From: Micromonospora ureilytica
GTDB lineage: Bacteria > Actinomycetota > Actinomycetes > Mycobacteriales > Micromonosporaceae
Length of the DNA stretch: 64,000 nt
Assembly (NCBI RefSeq): GCF_015751765.1
Contig: NZ_JADOTX010000001.1
Location: 2,418,001 to 2,482,000, forward strand
Direction: 5' to 3'
Shown here: positions 38,966 through 46,538 of the stretch, piece after piece
Numbering within the stretch: the first letter of the stretch is position 1
Layout: every line of letters starts with the position of its first letter
Translations under genes and position numbers: made by a program
Notes under the pieces: model-generated
What the model saw: only the letters and a program-made list of their open reading frames with translations
What the model was told of the DNA's origin: nothing
The model's database searches: none

Positions 38966-39744
38966 TACCGTGTGAAGTAGGCGGCGCTCTCCGGGTCTGC
39001 CGGGTAGTAGGACTCCACCGCGATCTCCTCGATGGTGATGTCCATCGGGGTGCCGAACGTGGTGATGGTCGAGAACAGCCGCAGCTCGCGTCCACCGATC
39101 CGCAGGATCATCGGGATCACCACGTCGGCGTCGACCCGTTGGCCCATCGGGTCCTCGGGCAGCGGGTTCAGCAGTTCTTCGTAGAGCGCCGCGAGTTCCG
39201 CGTCGGGAGCCGCGGCGAGCTGGCGCGAGATCCGACTGCGGAACACCGCCCGCACGTCCGCCAGGTTGACGACCAGGGGGGCGAGCCCGCGCGGGTCCAG
39301 GCCCAGCCGGACCAGGTTCACCGGCGGCCGCAACAGGTCGGGCGCCGCGTACGCGAAGAAGGGGTCGACCGCGCGGTTGGTCAGCACGATGTTCCACCGG
39401 CGGTCGAAGACCAGCGCCGGGTACGGCTCGTGCGCCCGGAGCACCCTGCGGACCGCGTCGAGGGCACCCGACAGGGCGGTGTCGTCGAGCGGACGCCGCG
39501 CGTACCGGGGCGCGAAGCCGGCGGCGAGCAACAGCTGGTTGCGATCACGCAGCGGCACGTGGAGCTGATCGGCGAGCCGCAGGATCATGTCCGCGCTCGG
39601 CGTGGACTTGCCGGTCTCGACCAGGCTGACATGCCGAGCCGACACATCCGCGGCGATCGCCAGGTCGAGTTGGCTGAGCCCCCGGCGCTTGCGCCACTGG
39701 CGTAGGAGCTGCCCGACCGCGTGCACGATCATGAGCCTACTCAT
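38965..39744 (-). CDS. XRE-family regulator with MmyB-like ligand domain
   Basis: 259 residues. N-terminal helix-turn-helix (LRQWRKRRGLSQLDLAIAAD ... SARHVSLVETGKSTPSADMI), then a larger domain (LVFDRRWNIVLTNRAVDPFF) as in the MmyB-like ligand-binding family of actinobacterial regulators. Ligand is unknown. Start uncertain: MSRLM at 39744, MIVHA at 39732 or further upstream. Divergent from a SnoaL-like gene across about 70 bp, so it may control that gene (inference). Confidence 0.88.
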   Translation of the reverse strand: MSRLMIVHAVGQLLRQWRKRRGLSQLDLAIAADVSARHVSLVETGKSTPSADMILRLADQLHVPLRDRNQLLLAAGFAPRYARRPLDDTALSGALDAVRRVLRAHEPYPALVFDRRWNIVLTNRAVDPFFAYAAPDLLRPPVNLVRLGLDPRGLAPLVVNLADVRAVFRSRISRQLAAAPDAELAALYEELLNPLPEDPMGQRVDADVVIPMILRIGGRELRLFSTITTFGTPMDITIEEIAVESYYPADPESAAYFTR

Positions 39745-39812
39745 CGTCGCTCGGGACGCCATGAAGTGCGATGTCATCGACAAGCATCCGGGCCGGAGAA
39801 ACACTTGCGGCC

Positions 39813-40199
39813 ATGACCACCGAGAACAAGAGCATCGTCGGACGTGCGTTGGCCGGGCTGGTCGACACCGGCGACGTCGACACGCTCGCCTCGTACCTGA
39901 GCGAGGACTTCACCCATCACCGGTCGGATTCGACGACCTCGACCAAGGCGCAGTGGCTCGCCGCGGTCCGCGCCGCGCTGGGCCCGACCGCCGGCATGCG
40001 TGTCGACATCCTGCACCTGCTGGCCGACGGTGACCACGTCGTGGTGCACTCCCGGCGCCGACTCCCCGACGCGGAGCCGGAGATCGTGGTCGTCGACGTC
40101 CTGCGGATCGCCGACGGATTCATCGCGGAGGTGTGGGAAATCATCGAACCGGCAGGCCAGGCGACCGCCAACGGTGCGTGGTGGGCCGCGGCTGCCTAG
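39813..40199 (+). CDS. SnoaL-like/NTF2-fold protein
   Basis: 128 residues. Pattern IVGRALAGLVDTGDVDTLASYLSEDFTHH and VHSRRRLPDAEPEIVVVDVLRIADGFI fits the SnoaL-like NTF2 fold, often small isomerases or hydratases. No active-site assignment is possible. ATG 39813 begins the conserved part; ATG 39771 is in frame but overlaps the divergent regulator region. Its stop overlaps the stop of the convergent gene at 40196. Confidence 0.8.
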   Translation: MTTENKSIVGRALAGLVDTGDVDTLASYLSEDFTHHRSDSTTSTKAQWLAAVRAALGPTAGMRVDILHLLADGDHVVVHSRRRLPDAEPEIVVVDVLRIADGFIAEVWEIIEPAGQATANGAWWAAAA

Positions 40200-41140
40200 A
40201 TCGGGAAGCGGCCGTGGCGCCAGTGCCAATGACCGCCGGCCCGCAGGTGGTCGACGATCGCGCGCTGGAGCAGCGTACGGCGCGGCAGCTCGTCGAGCGG
40301 CGTGGTCAGGGTGCGGAACCCGAACCGCAGCACCTCGACGTCGGCGTCCGGCCCGTCCGACTCCTGGTAGGGCTCCAGCTCGAACCGGCGCTGGAACCGC
40401 ACGATGTTGGAGCTCTCGGGAAGGTACTCCCGCAGCTGCGGGTCGAGCAGCCACGAGGCGCAGGAGAACGCGGTGTAGCGCTCGTCCGGGAAGTGTCGGG
40501 GGAAGAACGCCCGGGCCTCGTCGAGCGACGCCTCGACGGCCTCCGGGGTCAACGGCCCCGAATCGGGGACGTGCAGACCGATCGCGCCGTCGCCGCGCTG
40601 GTGCTGGAGCCGGCCCAGCTCGTAGACGCTGCCGCGCGAGTGCAGCGTCAGCCAGCTCTGCATGATCGGCCAGCCCTCGCCGCGCATCCGTCGGTCGATC
40701 GCGAGGTTGCGGCCCAGGTCGGCGAGGGTCACCCAGGACACGGTGTCGGGGACGCCGTGGTCGCGGTGGTACCCGCGCACGACGTCGACCAGGGCCAGGT
40801 ACGCGTACACGTAGAGGTGCCGCCAGGCCGGCCCTCGCTCCCGCGGCAACTCCGGGCCGGGCGACATCCAGTCGTATCCCGCGAGGTCGGCGCGGACCAG
40901 GGCGATCGAGCGGTCGAGCAGCCAGCGCAGCTCCGGAGTCCACAGCGGGGAGCCGGGGTCGGGCCAACCCGCCATGATCTCGGCGGCGTCGTCCGGCCGC
41001 ACGGCGAGCCGGTCGAGGATCGCGGGCGCGTCGGCCTTGGCTGGCAGCGGCGCGGACGGCCCGTCACCGGCGAGCCGGTGCACACGGTCGACCTCCTCGA
41101 CGGGCACCCCGAGTCGGGCGGCGATGTCGTCCAGATCCAC
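40196..41140 (-). CDS. GNAT-like acyltransferase domain protein
   Basis: 314 residues. It fits the two-part acyltransferase proteins of actinomycetes: N-terminal helical region (VDLDDIAARLGVPVEEVDRV) and a C-terminal part with SNIVRFQRRFELE and SVYELGRLQHQRG. I assign it to that family by pattern only and am unsure of substrate. GTG 41140 starts the conserved part; the longer open frame upstream lies over the next gene. Convergent and overlapping by stop codons with the SnoaL gene. Confidence 0.6.
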   Translation of the reverse strand: MDLDDIAARLGVPVEEVDRVHRLAGDGPSAPLPAKADAPAILDRLAVRPDDAAEIMAGWPDPGSPLWTPELRWLLDRSIALVRADLAGYDWMSPGPELPRERGPAWRHLYVYAYLALVDVVRGYHRDHGVPDTVSWVTLADLGRNLAIDRRMRGEGWPIMQSWLTLHSRGSVYELGRLQHQRGDGAIGLHVPDSGPLTPEAVEASLDEARAFFPRHFPDERYTAFSCASWLLDPQLREYLPESSNIVRFQRRFELEPYQESDGPDADVEVLRFGFRTLTTPLDELPRRTLLQRAIVDHLRAGGHWHWRHGRFPI

Positions 41141-41169
41141 GCCGACGACCCTACCGGCCGGCGGGCAGC

Positions 41170-41754
41170 TCAGGAGTCCGCCGGCACTCCGGCGTCGAGC
41201 TGCCCGATCATCGGCGCGAGGAGGTCGTTGAGCTCCCGGGCCAGCACCACCACGGCCCGGCGCGCCGCGGCGGCGACGTCGTCGTCCGGACCGCCGGGCG
41301 ACGGCGGCAGATCGCCGAGCGGGACCGGCGCCTCCACCTGAAGCAACGCGCGCAGATGCGGGCGACGCGTCTGGTCCTGCTCGGTGGGTGTGGTGAACTG
41401 GCCGAACAGCTGCGGCCAGTCCTGCCAACCACGGTCGCGCTGCCACTGCTTGGTCCAGGTCAGCTCGGCCGGCCAGCGGGAGGCCACTGTCACCGCGCAG
41501 ACCAGGCTGCCGTCCCACGGGCTGCGCGCGCAGGTCGCCGTGATGATCCGCCGGTGCCAGCGGACGAAGCCCGGCGACAGTTCGGTAGCCAGCCGCCAGG
41601 CCGTCACCGCGAACGCCACCGGCGCGAAGTCATCCCAGGTGTCGGCGAACTCGTCGATCCGCCGAAACACCTCGGCCTCGTACCGGCCGCGCCCGTCGAC
41701 ACCGTGTTCGCGGTCGAACTGCTCGTCCAACCAGAAGGCGCGCGACTCCGGCAT
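41170..41754 (-). CDS. Hypothetical protein, 194 residues
   Basis: No recognised family. A soluble, Trp-rich protein (WPAELTWTKQW, WQDWPQLFGQF) with an acidic/helical C-terminus and no signal peptide. It starts MPESRAFWLDEQ at ATG 41754, with a GGGG site 6 bp upstream. A TTG at 41760 is also in frame. It lies 29 bp upstream of the GNAT-like gene on the same strand, so the two could be one operon. Confidence 0.7.
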   Translation of the reverse strand: MPESRAFWLDEQFDREHGVDGRGRYEAEVFRRIDEFADTWDDFAPVAFAVTAWRLATELSPGFVRWHRRIITATCARSPWDGSLVCAVTVASRWPAELTWTKQWQRDRGWQDWPQLFGQFTTPTEQDQTRRPHLRALLQVEAPVPLGDLPPSPGGPDDDVAAAARRAVVVLARELNDLLAPMIGQLDAGVPADS

Positions 41755-41873
41755 GCTCAACCCCGTTTCACAGCGATGGTGTTGCGTACCTCGAACCTAT
41801 GCGAATGTCGGGGTTGCGGACGCCATCCTCGCCCGTTGTCAACCTGCGCTCCGGCGAGGTCGCGGCAACCCGC

Positions 41874-42302
41874 TCAGCCGACGAGGACGCAGAAGGGATG
41901 CCCGGCCAGGTCGGCGTACACGCGAAGAGGCTCGTCCGGGTCGTCGATGCGGTCGTACAACAACCGGCCGCCGAGGCGCAGCACGCGCTCATGCTGGACC
42001 AGCAACTCCTCGACGGACTCCACGGTCAGGTCCAGGTGCAGCTGCTGGGGCACGGTGTTCGTCGGCCACGTCGCCTGCGGCAGATGCTCCACCTGCTGAA
42101 ACGCGACCTGGGGTCCGCCGCCGGGTGACCGCAGCACCAGCCAGTCACGGCCGCGTTCGTCGGCCTGGCCGGCCTCCGGCGGTTCGTCACCGGGCCGGTA
42201 GACGAGGCCCAGTAGCTGTCGATAGAACTCCGCCAGCGCCCTCGCATCGGTGCAGTCGAGCACCACCGAACACAGCTTGGGCACGCTCTCCTGGTCAACC
42301 AC
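41874..42302 (-). CDS. VOC-family (glyoxalase-like) protein
   Basis: 142 residues. One long betaalphabetabetabeta pair: SVVLDCTDARALAEFYRQLL and LHLDLTVESVEELLVQHERV, then GHPFCVLVG at the end. Members bind metal and often act in antibiotic resistance or aldehyde detoxification; substrate unknown. GTG 42302 is the start; no other candidate fits the fold. Divergent from the epimerase gene across 95 bp. Confidence 0.85.
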   Translation of the reverse strand: MVDQESVPKLCSVVLDCTDARALAEFYRQLLGLVYRPGDEPPEAGQADERGRDWLVLRSPGGGPQVAFQQVEHLPQATWPTNTVPQQLHLDLTVESVEELLVQHERVLRLGGRLLYDRIDDPDEPLRVYADLAGHPFCVLVG

Positions 42303-42361
42303 GCTCGATCACCTCCGGGTGCCATTCTGGTCGAACCGCACCGCCGCCGCAGCGGCGGCGC

Positions 42362-42392
42362 TTGACAAACAGCCTGCTCCAGAGTGGACGAT
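42362..42392 (+). promoter_or_regulatory. Possible promoter of the epimerase gene
   Basis: TTGACA at 42362-42367 matches the -35 consensus and lies in the correct position, but the -10 is weak (GACGAT at 42387-42392, 19-bp spacing). If used, the transcript would start near the GTG at 42398 with almost no leader. Confidence 0.35.
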
Positions 42393-42397
42393 GCATC

Positions 42398-43315
42398 GTG
42401 CGAATTCTTGTGGTGGGTGGCAGCGGTCTGATCGGCGCTCACGTCGTGGACGTGCTTCGGGGGCGTGGTCACGCCGTGACCACTGTGGCGCGTACCGCCC
42501 AACTGGGCGTCGACCACCTGCTCGATGTCGGGTCCGCCTCGATCGACGAGCTGCGGCCGCTGCTCGCCGGTCACGACGGCGTCGTGTACGCCACCCGCAC
42601 CGAGGAGCAGCGGCCGCTGCCCAAGCCGATCTATCCCGAGTTCCGCCGCGACAACGTCGACCCGGTGGTACGCCTGTTCACCGCCGCCCGCCTCGAAGGT
42701 CTCACCCGGGGCGTCCTGATGGGCTCCTACTACACCTACTTCGACCGGCTCCACCCGCAGTGGCGCCTCGCCGAACGGCACACGTACATCCGGTGCCGGC
42801 TGGAGCAGGCCCGGGAGGGGCGGGCGGCCGCCGGCGAGGGCCTGCCGGTCGCCGTACTCGAACTGCCCTTCGTCTTCGGTCGGGCCGGTGACCGGCTGCC
42901 CAACTGGTCCGGTCCGCTGGACCGGTGGGCCCGCTCGCGTACCCCTCTGGTCGCCCCGACCGGCGGCAGCGCCGCAGCCTCGGCCCGCAGCGTGGCCGAG
43001 GTCGCGGTCGACGCCCTGGAGCAGGCCAGCGGCGCGGACATCCCGGTCGCCGACGAGAACCTCACCTGGCACGACATGATCGCGCGCATCGCCGCGGCGG
43101 TCGGCCGGCCCCGCCGGGTCAGCCGCCTACCGGCCGGCGCGGCGCGGACCGCGCTGCGACTCGGCGGCGCGGTGCAGGCCCTCGGCCGCAAGGAGTCGGG
43201 TGTGAACCCCAGCTACCTCGCCGACCTGCTGCTCGCCGACCTGTTCATCGAGCCGACGAGCGGCCGCCCGCTGGACCCGGCCCTCCGCGAGACCTTCCCG
43301 ACCGGCACCGCCTGA
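42398..43315 (+). CDS. NAD-dependent epimerase/dehydratase-like protein
   Basis: 305 residues. Rossmann start RILVVGGSGLIGAHVVDVL, then VLMGSYYTYFDR where the family's Tyr region lies, and VLELPFVFGR. The extended short-chain dehydrogenase fold is clear; the YxxxK dyad is not perfectly preserved, so catalysis may be altered (YIRCRLEQ). GTG 42398 is chosen; the very long frame upstream runs over the antisense VOC and hypothetical genes and is rejected. Followed by the inverted repeat at 43327. Confidence 0.8.
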   Translation: MRILVVGGSGLIGAHVVDVLRGRGHAVTTVARTAQLGVDHLLDVGSASIDELRPLLAGHDGVVYATRTEEQRPLPKPIYPEFRRDNVDPVVRLFTAARLEGLTRGVLMGSYYTYFDRLHPQWRLAERHTYIRCRLEQAREGRAAAGEGLPVAVLELPFVFGRAGDRLPNWSGPLDRWARSRTPLVAPTGGSAAASARSVAEVAVDALEQASGADIPVADENLTWHDMIARIAAAVGRPRRVSRLPAGAARTALRLGGAVQALGRKESGVNPSYLADLLLADLFIEPTSGRPLDPALRETFPTGTA

Positions 43316-43326
43316 CCCCCCTTTGA

Positions 43327-43403
43327 CGTCGATCATGGAGTTGTGGTGCCTGAAAGGTGGTAGGGGGTCACTTTTGTCACCCACCACAACTCCATGATCG
43401 ACG
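43327..43403. repeat. Perfect 22-bp inverted repeat with 33-base spacer
   Basis: Arms at 43327-43348 and 43382-43403 are exact complements; the left arm contains GATCATGGAGTTGTGG. It shares the core GATCATG(A/G)AGTT with the repeat at 28159. The spacer includes AT-rich segments. It lies between convergent genes and could also end transcription. Confidence 0.9.
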
Positions 43404-43435
43404 CCGGGCCTGGGGCAGGGACCTGGTGGCGGTCC

Positions 43436-43876
43436 TCAGCGGAGCTGTTCGGCCAGGCCGACGACGATGCCCTCGGGGCCGCGGACGTAGCAGAGCCGGT
43501 AGATGTCCTCGTACTGCGCCAACTCACCGACGAGTTCGGCGCCGTTGCCGCGCAGCCGGGCGATCACGTCCTCGATGTCGTCGACGGCGAACATGATGCG
43601 CCGAATGCCCAGCGTGTTCGTCGGCGCGTTCTTCGGTGCCGCGCTGATCGCCGCCGGCCGGTGAAACATCGCCAGCTCAACCTTGCCGTGGCCGTCCGGG
43701 GTCCGCAGCATCGCGACCTCCTGCCGGACGTCGTCGAGCCCGATGACACGCTCCACCCACCGCCCCTCGACCGGGCCTCGCCCCTCCAACTCCATGCCGA
43801 GTTCGACGAAGAACGCGATGACCGCGTCAAGGTCCTCGACAACGATGAGGACGTTGTCCAACCGCTGGATCGCCAT
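43436..43876 (-). CDS. VOC-family (glyoxalase-like) protein
   Basis: 146 residues. Two betaalphabetabetabeta units: RLDNVLIVVEDLDAVIAFFV and RRIMFAVDDIEDVIARLRG, ending with RGPEGIVVGLAEQL, where the last Glu is a usual metal ligand. Substrate unknown. ATG 43876 has AGGGAG upstream; further in-frame codons upstream to 43954 are possible but lack support. Confidence 0.88.
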   Translation of the reverse strand: MAIQRLDNVLIVVEDLDAVIAFFVELGMELEGRGPVEGRWVERVIGLDDVRQEVAMLRTPDGHGKVELAMFHRPAAISAAPKNAPTNTLGIRRIMFAVDDIEDVIARLRGNGAELVGELAQYEDIYRLCYVRGPEGIVVGLAEQLR

Positions 43877-44020
43877 GCTGGATCTCCCTGCTCTGGTGCG
43901 GTCACAGTGACCGCATCCTCCCCGAGGACGGAGCCACCCGGCCGTTCTCGACATCCAGGGCGCACTGCCTTTTCGCGTGGAGGGCCCGAAAGCCGTCGGC
44001 GAGCCTCAAACGAGGGGCGT

Positions 44021-44773
44021 TTAGCTGTCCGGCGTCCCGAGGATCAGGGTGAGCCCTTCCTCAGCCGCCAGCACGGCATCGCCGAACTCCACCCGCGCGG
44101 CGGCCACCGCGGCCGCCCGGTCGTTGCCCGGCCAGAAGTGGGTGAGCATCAGACGGCGGGCACCCGCACGGCGAGCCCACAGACCGGCCTCGGTGGAGGT
44201 CAGGAGGTTTCGGGTGGGACGGCTGGTCTCACCGTCGTAGTCCGTCGCCTCGACGATGAACAGATCCGCGCCACGACCCAGTTCGGCCAACGCGGAAGTC
44301 GGCCCCGTGTCCCCCGAGTAGGCCAGGGCAATCCCGTCGGCCTGAATCCGGATGCCGGCGTTGGGCACGAAGTGCGGCAGGGACAGCCCGGTGAGATCGA
44401 ACGGCCCGACCCGGTAGCTGCCGGGTAGTGGGTGCACGTCGAATACCGCATGCAGGTCGACATCGGGCTCCAGGCCGCCGAGCCGGTCGAGCACACCAGG
44501 CGGGCAGAACAATGGCAGCCGTGGTCCCCCGGGCTGACCGTAGAACCGCATCCTGAACAGACCGTGCAGGTCGATGCAGTGATCCGGGTGTTCATGGGTG
44601 ATGACGACAGCGTCCACCGCGCCATCCGGCCAGTGCCCGAGCAACCGCGGCAGCGTGGCGTAGCCCAGGTCAAGCACCAAACGGTAGCCGTCCCAGTCCA
44701 CCGCGAAGCCGCTGCAGGCACGGCCTGGCTCGGGAAAGGCACCGGAACTGCCGAGCACGGTGACCTGTCGCAT
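44021..44773 (-). CDS. Metallo-beta-lactamase fold hydrolase (RNase Z-like)
   Basis: 250 residues. Metal motif THEHPDHCIDLHG (HxHxDH at residues 60-65), then AYSGDTGPTSALAEL (Asp) and LMLTHFWPGND (His). It begins directly with the beta strand RQVTVLGSSGAFP. The MBL branch resembles RNase Z/arylsulfatase-like proteins that cleave phosphodiesters or esters; exact substrate unclear. ATG 44773 is well placed. It lies 46 bp upstream of the hydrolase gene's stop, same strand. Confidence 0.9.
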   Translation of the reverse strand: MRQVTVLGSSGAFPEPGRACSGFAVDWDGYRLVLDLGYATLPRLLGHWPDGAVDAVVITHEHPDHCIDLHGLFRMRFYGQPGGPRLPLFCPPGVLDRLGGLEPDVDLHAVFDVHPLPGSYRVGPFDLTGLSLPHFVPNAGIRIQADGIALAYSGDTGPTSALAELGRGADLFIVEATDYDGETSRPTRNLLTSTEAGLWARRAGARRLMLTHFWPGNDRAAAVAAARVEFGDAVLAAEEGLTLILGTPDS

Positions 44774-44819
44774 CGATACAGCGTCTCACCTGGCCGGGCC
44801 TGCCTCCGCCACGAATGTG

Positions 44820-45758
44820 TCAGCCGTTCGACACGTGTGCCACCGGTTTGCCACCGAGGAAGTCCTCCAGGATCTCGGTGAACCGCGCCGGTTGCTCCTC
44901 GGCCACGTAATGGCCGCAGTCGTCGATGATCACCCCGGTGACGTCGTCGGCCGCCAGCCGCATCGTCTCGGCCGGCGCCGCGCCGCTGTAGCGCGCGCCG
45001 CCGACGGCGAGCACCGGCAACGCCAGGCTGGTCTTCCTGCGCTGCTCGTTCTGCGCGATCGTCTCGTCCAGCGCCCGGTAGTACGCGAAGCTCGCCGGCA
45101 GCCCGCGAGGGTCCGCGACGATCGCGTCGACGTACACGTCGATGGCGTACGCGGGGATCGCGTCCGGAGTGGCTGCCTTCTTGGCGAACTGGTAGCCGAA
45201 GAAGAGCCTCTCCCGCCCCCGGACCAGCTCCTCGTTGAGGTCGGTGAGCCGGTTGAAGCCAAAGTGCCAGAGCCGCTGGTTGACCGCGTCCGGGCTGAAG
45301 AACGACGGGGTCGGCGTGAGACCGGGGATGATGGCGTCGACGACGGCGAGCCGGCCCACCCACTCGGGGTGATCGGCAGCGAGGGCGTATCCGGTCCACA
45401 TGCCGATGTCGTGGCCGACCACGTCGAATCGGTCGTGCCCGAGCGCGGCCATCAGAGCGACCAGATCGGCGGCCAGGGTGCCGGCGTCGTAACCGTCGTC
45501 GGGCTTGTCGGAAAGTCCGGCCCCGCGCGAGTCGACGGCGACGACTGTGTGTTCGCGGGCGAGCGCGGGCATCACTTCCCGCCAGGCGTACCAGGTCTGT
45601 GGCCACCCGCCGACCAGCAGCAGCGGCGGGCCGTCCCCGCCGGTGACCGCGTGCAGCCGCAGTCCGTTCACTTCCACGAGCCGGCTGGTGAAGACGTCGG
45701 TGAATCCGTCGGGCAGCCGCAGCGAACTCAAGCCTGTCGTACCGTCGGCCGTACTCAT
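44820..45758 (-). CDS. Alpha/beta hydrolase, epoxide-hydrolase-like
   Basis: 312 residues. Oxyanion motif GGWPQTWYAWR, nucleophile Asp117 in VVGHDIGMW (Asp rather than Ser), and His in DCGHYVAEEQP. The HGWP-like motif with Asp nucleophile points to epoxide hydrolase or haloalkane dehalogenase type chemistry. Start uncertain: ATG 45758, ATG 45761 or ATG 45785 are all in frame. The TetR regulator is divergent and the two repeats between them probably form its operators. Confidence 0.88.
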   Translation of the reverse strand: MSTADGTTGLSSLRLPDGFTDVFTSRLVEVNGLRLHAVTGGDGPPLLLVGGWPQTWYAWREVMPALAREHTVVAVDSRGAGLSDKPDDGYDAGTLAADLVALMAALGHDRFDVVGHDIGMWTGYALAADHPEWVGRLAVVDAIIPGLTPTPSFFSPDAVNQRLWHFGFNRLTDLNEELVRGRERLFFGYQFAKKAATPDAIPAYAIDVYVDAIVADPRGLPASFAYYRALDETIAQNEQRRKTSLALPVLAVGGARYSGAAPAETMRLAADDVTGVIIDDCGHYVAEEQPARFTEILEDFLGGKPVAHVSNG

Positions 45759-45760
45759 CA

Positions 45761-45827
45761 TGGAGCGATCGGTGCAACTTGTCATGCCGGTGACCGTACA
45801 CATGTTGGAACGATCGGTGCAAGATGT
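45761..45827. promoter_or_regulatory. Two 22-bp direct repeats, likely TetR operators
   Basis: Near-identical copies at 45761-45782 and 45806-45827 (45 bp apart) share CGATCGGTGCAA with a palindromic CGATCG centre and TTG/CAA flanks in the second copy. They lie between the hydrolase and TetR starts. Confidence 0.75.
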
Positions 45828-45841
45828 GTAGGCTGCGAACC

Positions 45842-46429
45842 ATGGCGGGCCGTAAGCAATTCGACGTGGACGAGGCGCTACGACGCGCGATGCACGTCTT
45901 CTGGCGCTGGGGCTATTCGGAGGCCTCGATCGACCGCCTGACCGAGGGCACGGGCCTGGGCCGGAGCTCGCTCTACGGCACCTTCGGCGACAAGAGCACC
46001 CTCTTCCGCGAAAGCCTCCGACGGTACGCGCAGACCTACCACCCGCTGTACGACCAGGCACTGTCCGGCCCCCACCCGAGCCCGAGCGCCGTTGTGGCCG
46101 CCTACCTGCAGGTCACCCTGAACCGCATCGCCGACCCGACGGTCCCGGATGGCTGCCTGCTCACGGTGTCGGCAACACAGTTCCCGGCCCTCGACGCGCA
46201 GGGCCAGGCAATGGTCCGATCCATGATCGACGGTTTGCGGGCGATGCTGCACCAGGCGTTGCTGGCGGCGGGGGCCGATGAACGGGAGGCGGCAGAGCTG
46301 GCGCTGTGCACGCTGGCAACGAACAAATCCCTGGCGGTGCTGAGCCGCGCCGGCTTCTCCAGCGAAGACCTGGCAACCGTCGCCGCAGCCGCCGCCCGCA
46401 TCCCCGGAAGACCACACCCACTACCTTGA
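45842..46429 (+). CDS. TetR-family regulator
   Basis: 195 residues. Helix-turn-helix at the N-terminus (VFWRWGYSEASIDRLTEGTG ... RSSLYGTFGDKSTLFRESLR), then a helical ligand-binding domain. It begins MAGRKQFDVDEALRRAM. Divergent from the epoxide-hydrolase-like gene and flanked by two direct repeats, so it probably represses that gene and itself until a ligand binds (inference). ATG 45842 is preferred to GTG 45824. Confidence 0.93.
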   Translation: MAGRKQFDVDEALRRAMHVFWRWGYSEASIDRLTEGTGLGRSSLYGTFGDKSTLFRESLRRYAQTYHPLYDQALSGPHPSPSAVVAAYLQVTLNRIADPTVPDGCLLTVSATQFPALDAQGQAMVRSMIDGLRAMLHQALLAAGADEREAAELALCTLATNKSLAVLSRAGFSSEDLATVAAAAARIPGRPHPLP

Positions 46430-46538
46430 GCAGTCCGATCGGCCCCCATGGACGACTGCCGGCAGGATCGCCGGCATGTTGACTCCTGCCGGGCGTCCTG
46501 CCTGTCTCCCGGCAGCGGACGTTGCTTGACTCAGCGGC

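Noticed and set aside
35990..39397. 1135-codon open frame on the - strand opposite ThuA and sugar dehydrogenase genes
   Set aside because: Lies entirely opposite genes with signal peptides and known domains; its product is repetitive Gly/Val/Arg-rich sequence without any domain. Typical GC-rich shadow.
41384..42397. Long N-terminal extension of the epimerase gene
   Set aside because: It overlaps a VOC gene and a hypothetical gene on the other strand; the Rossmann motif begins right after GTG 42398.
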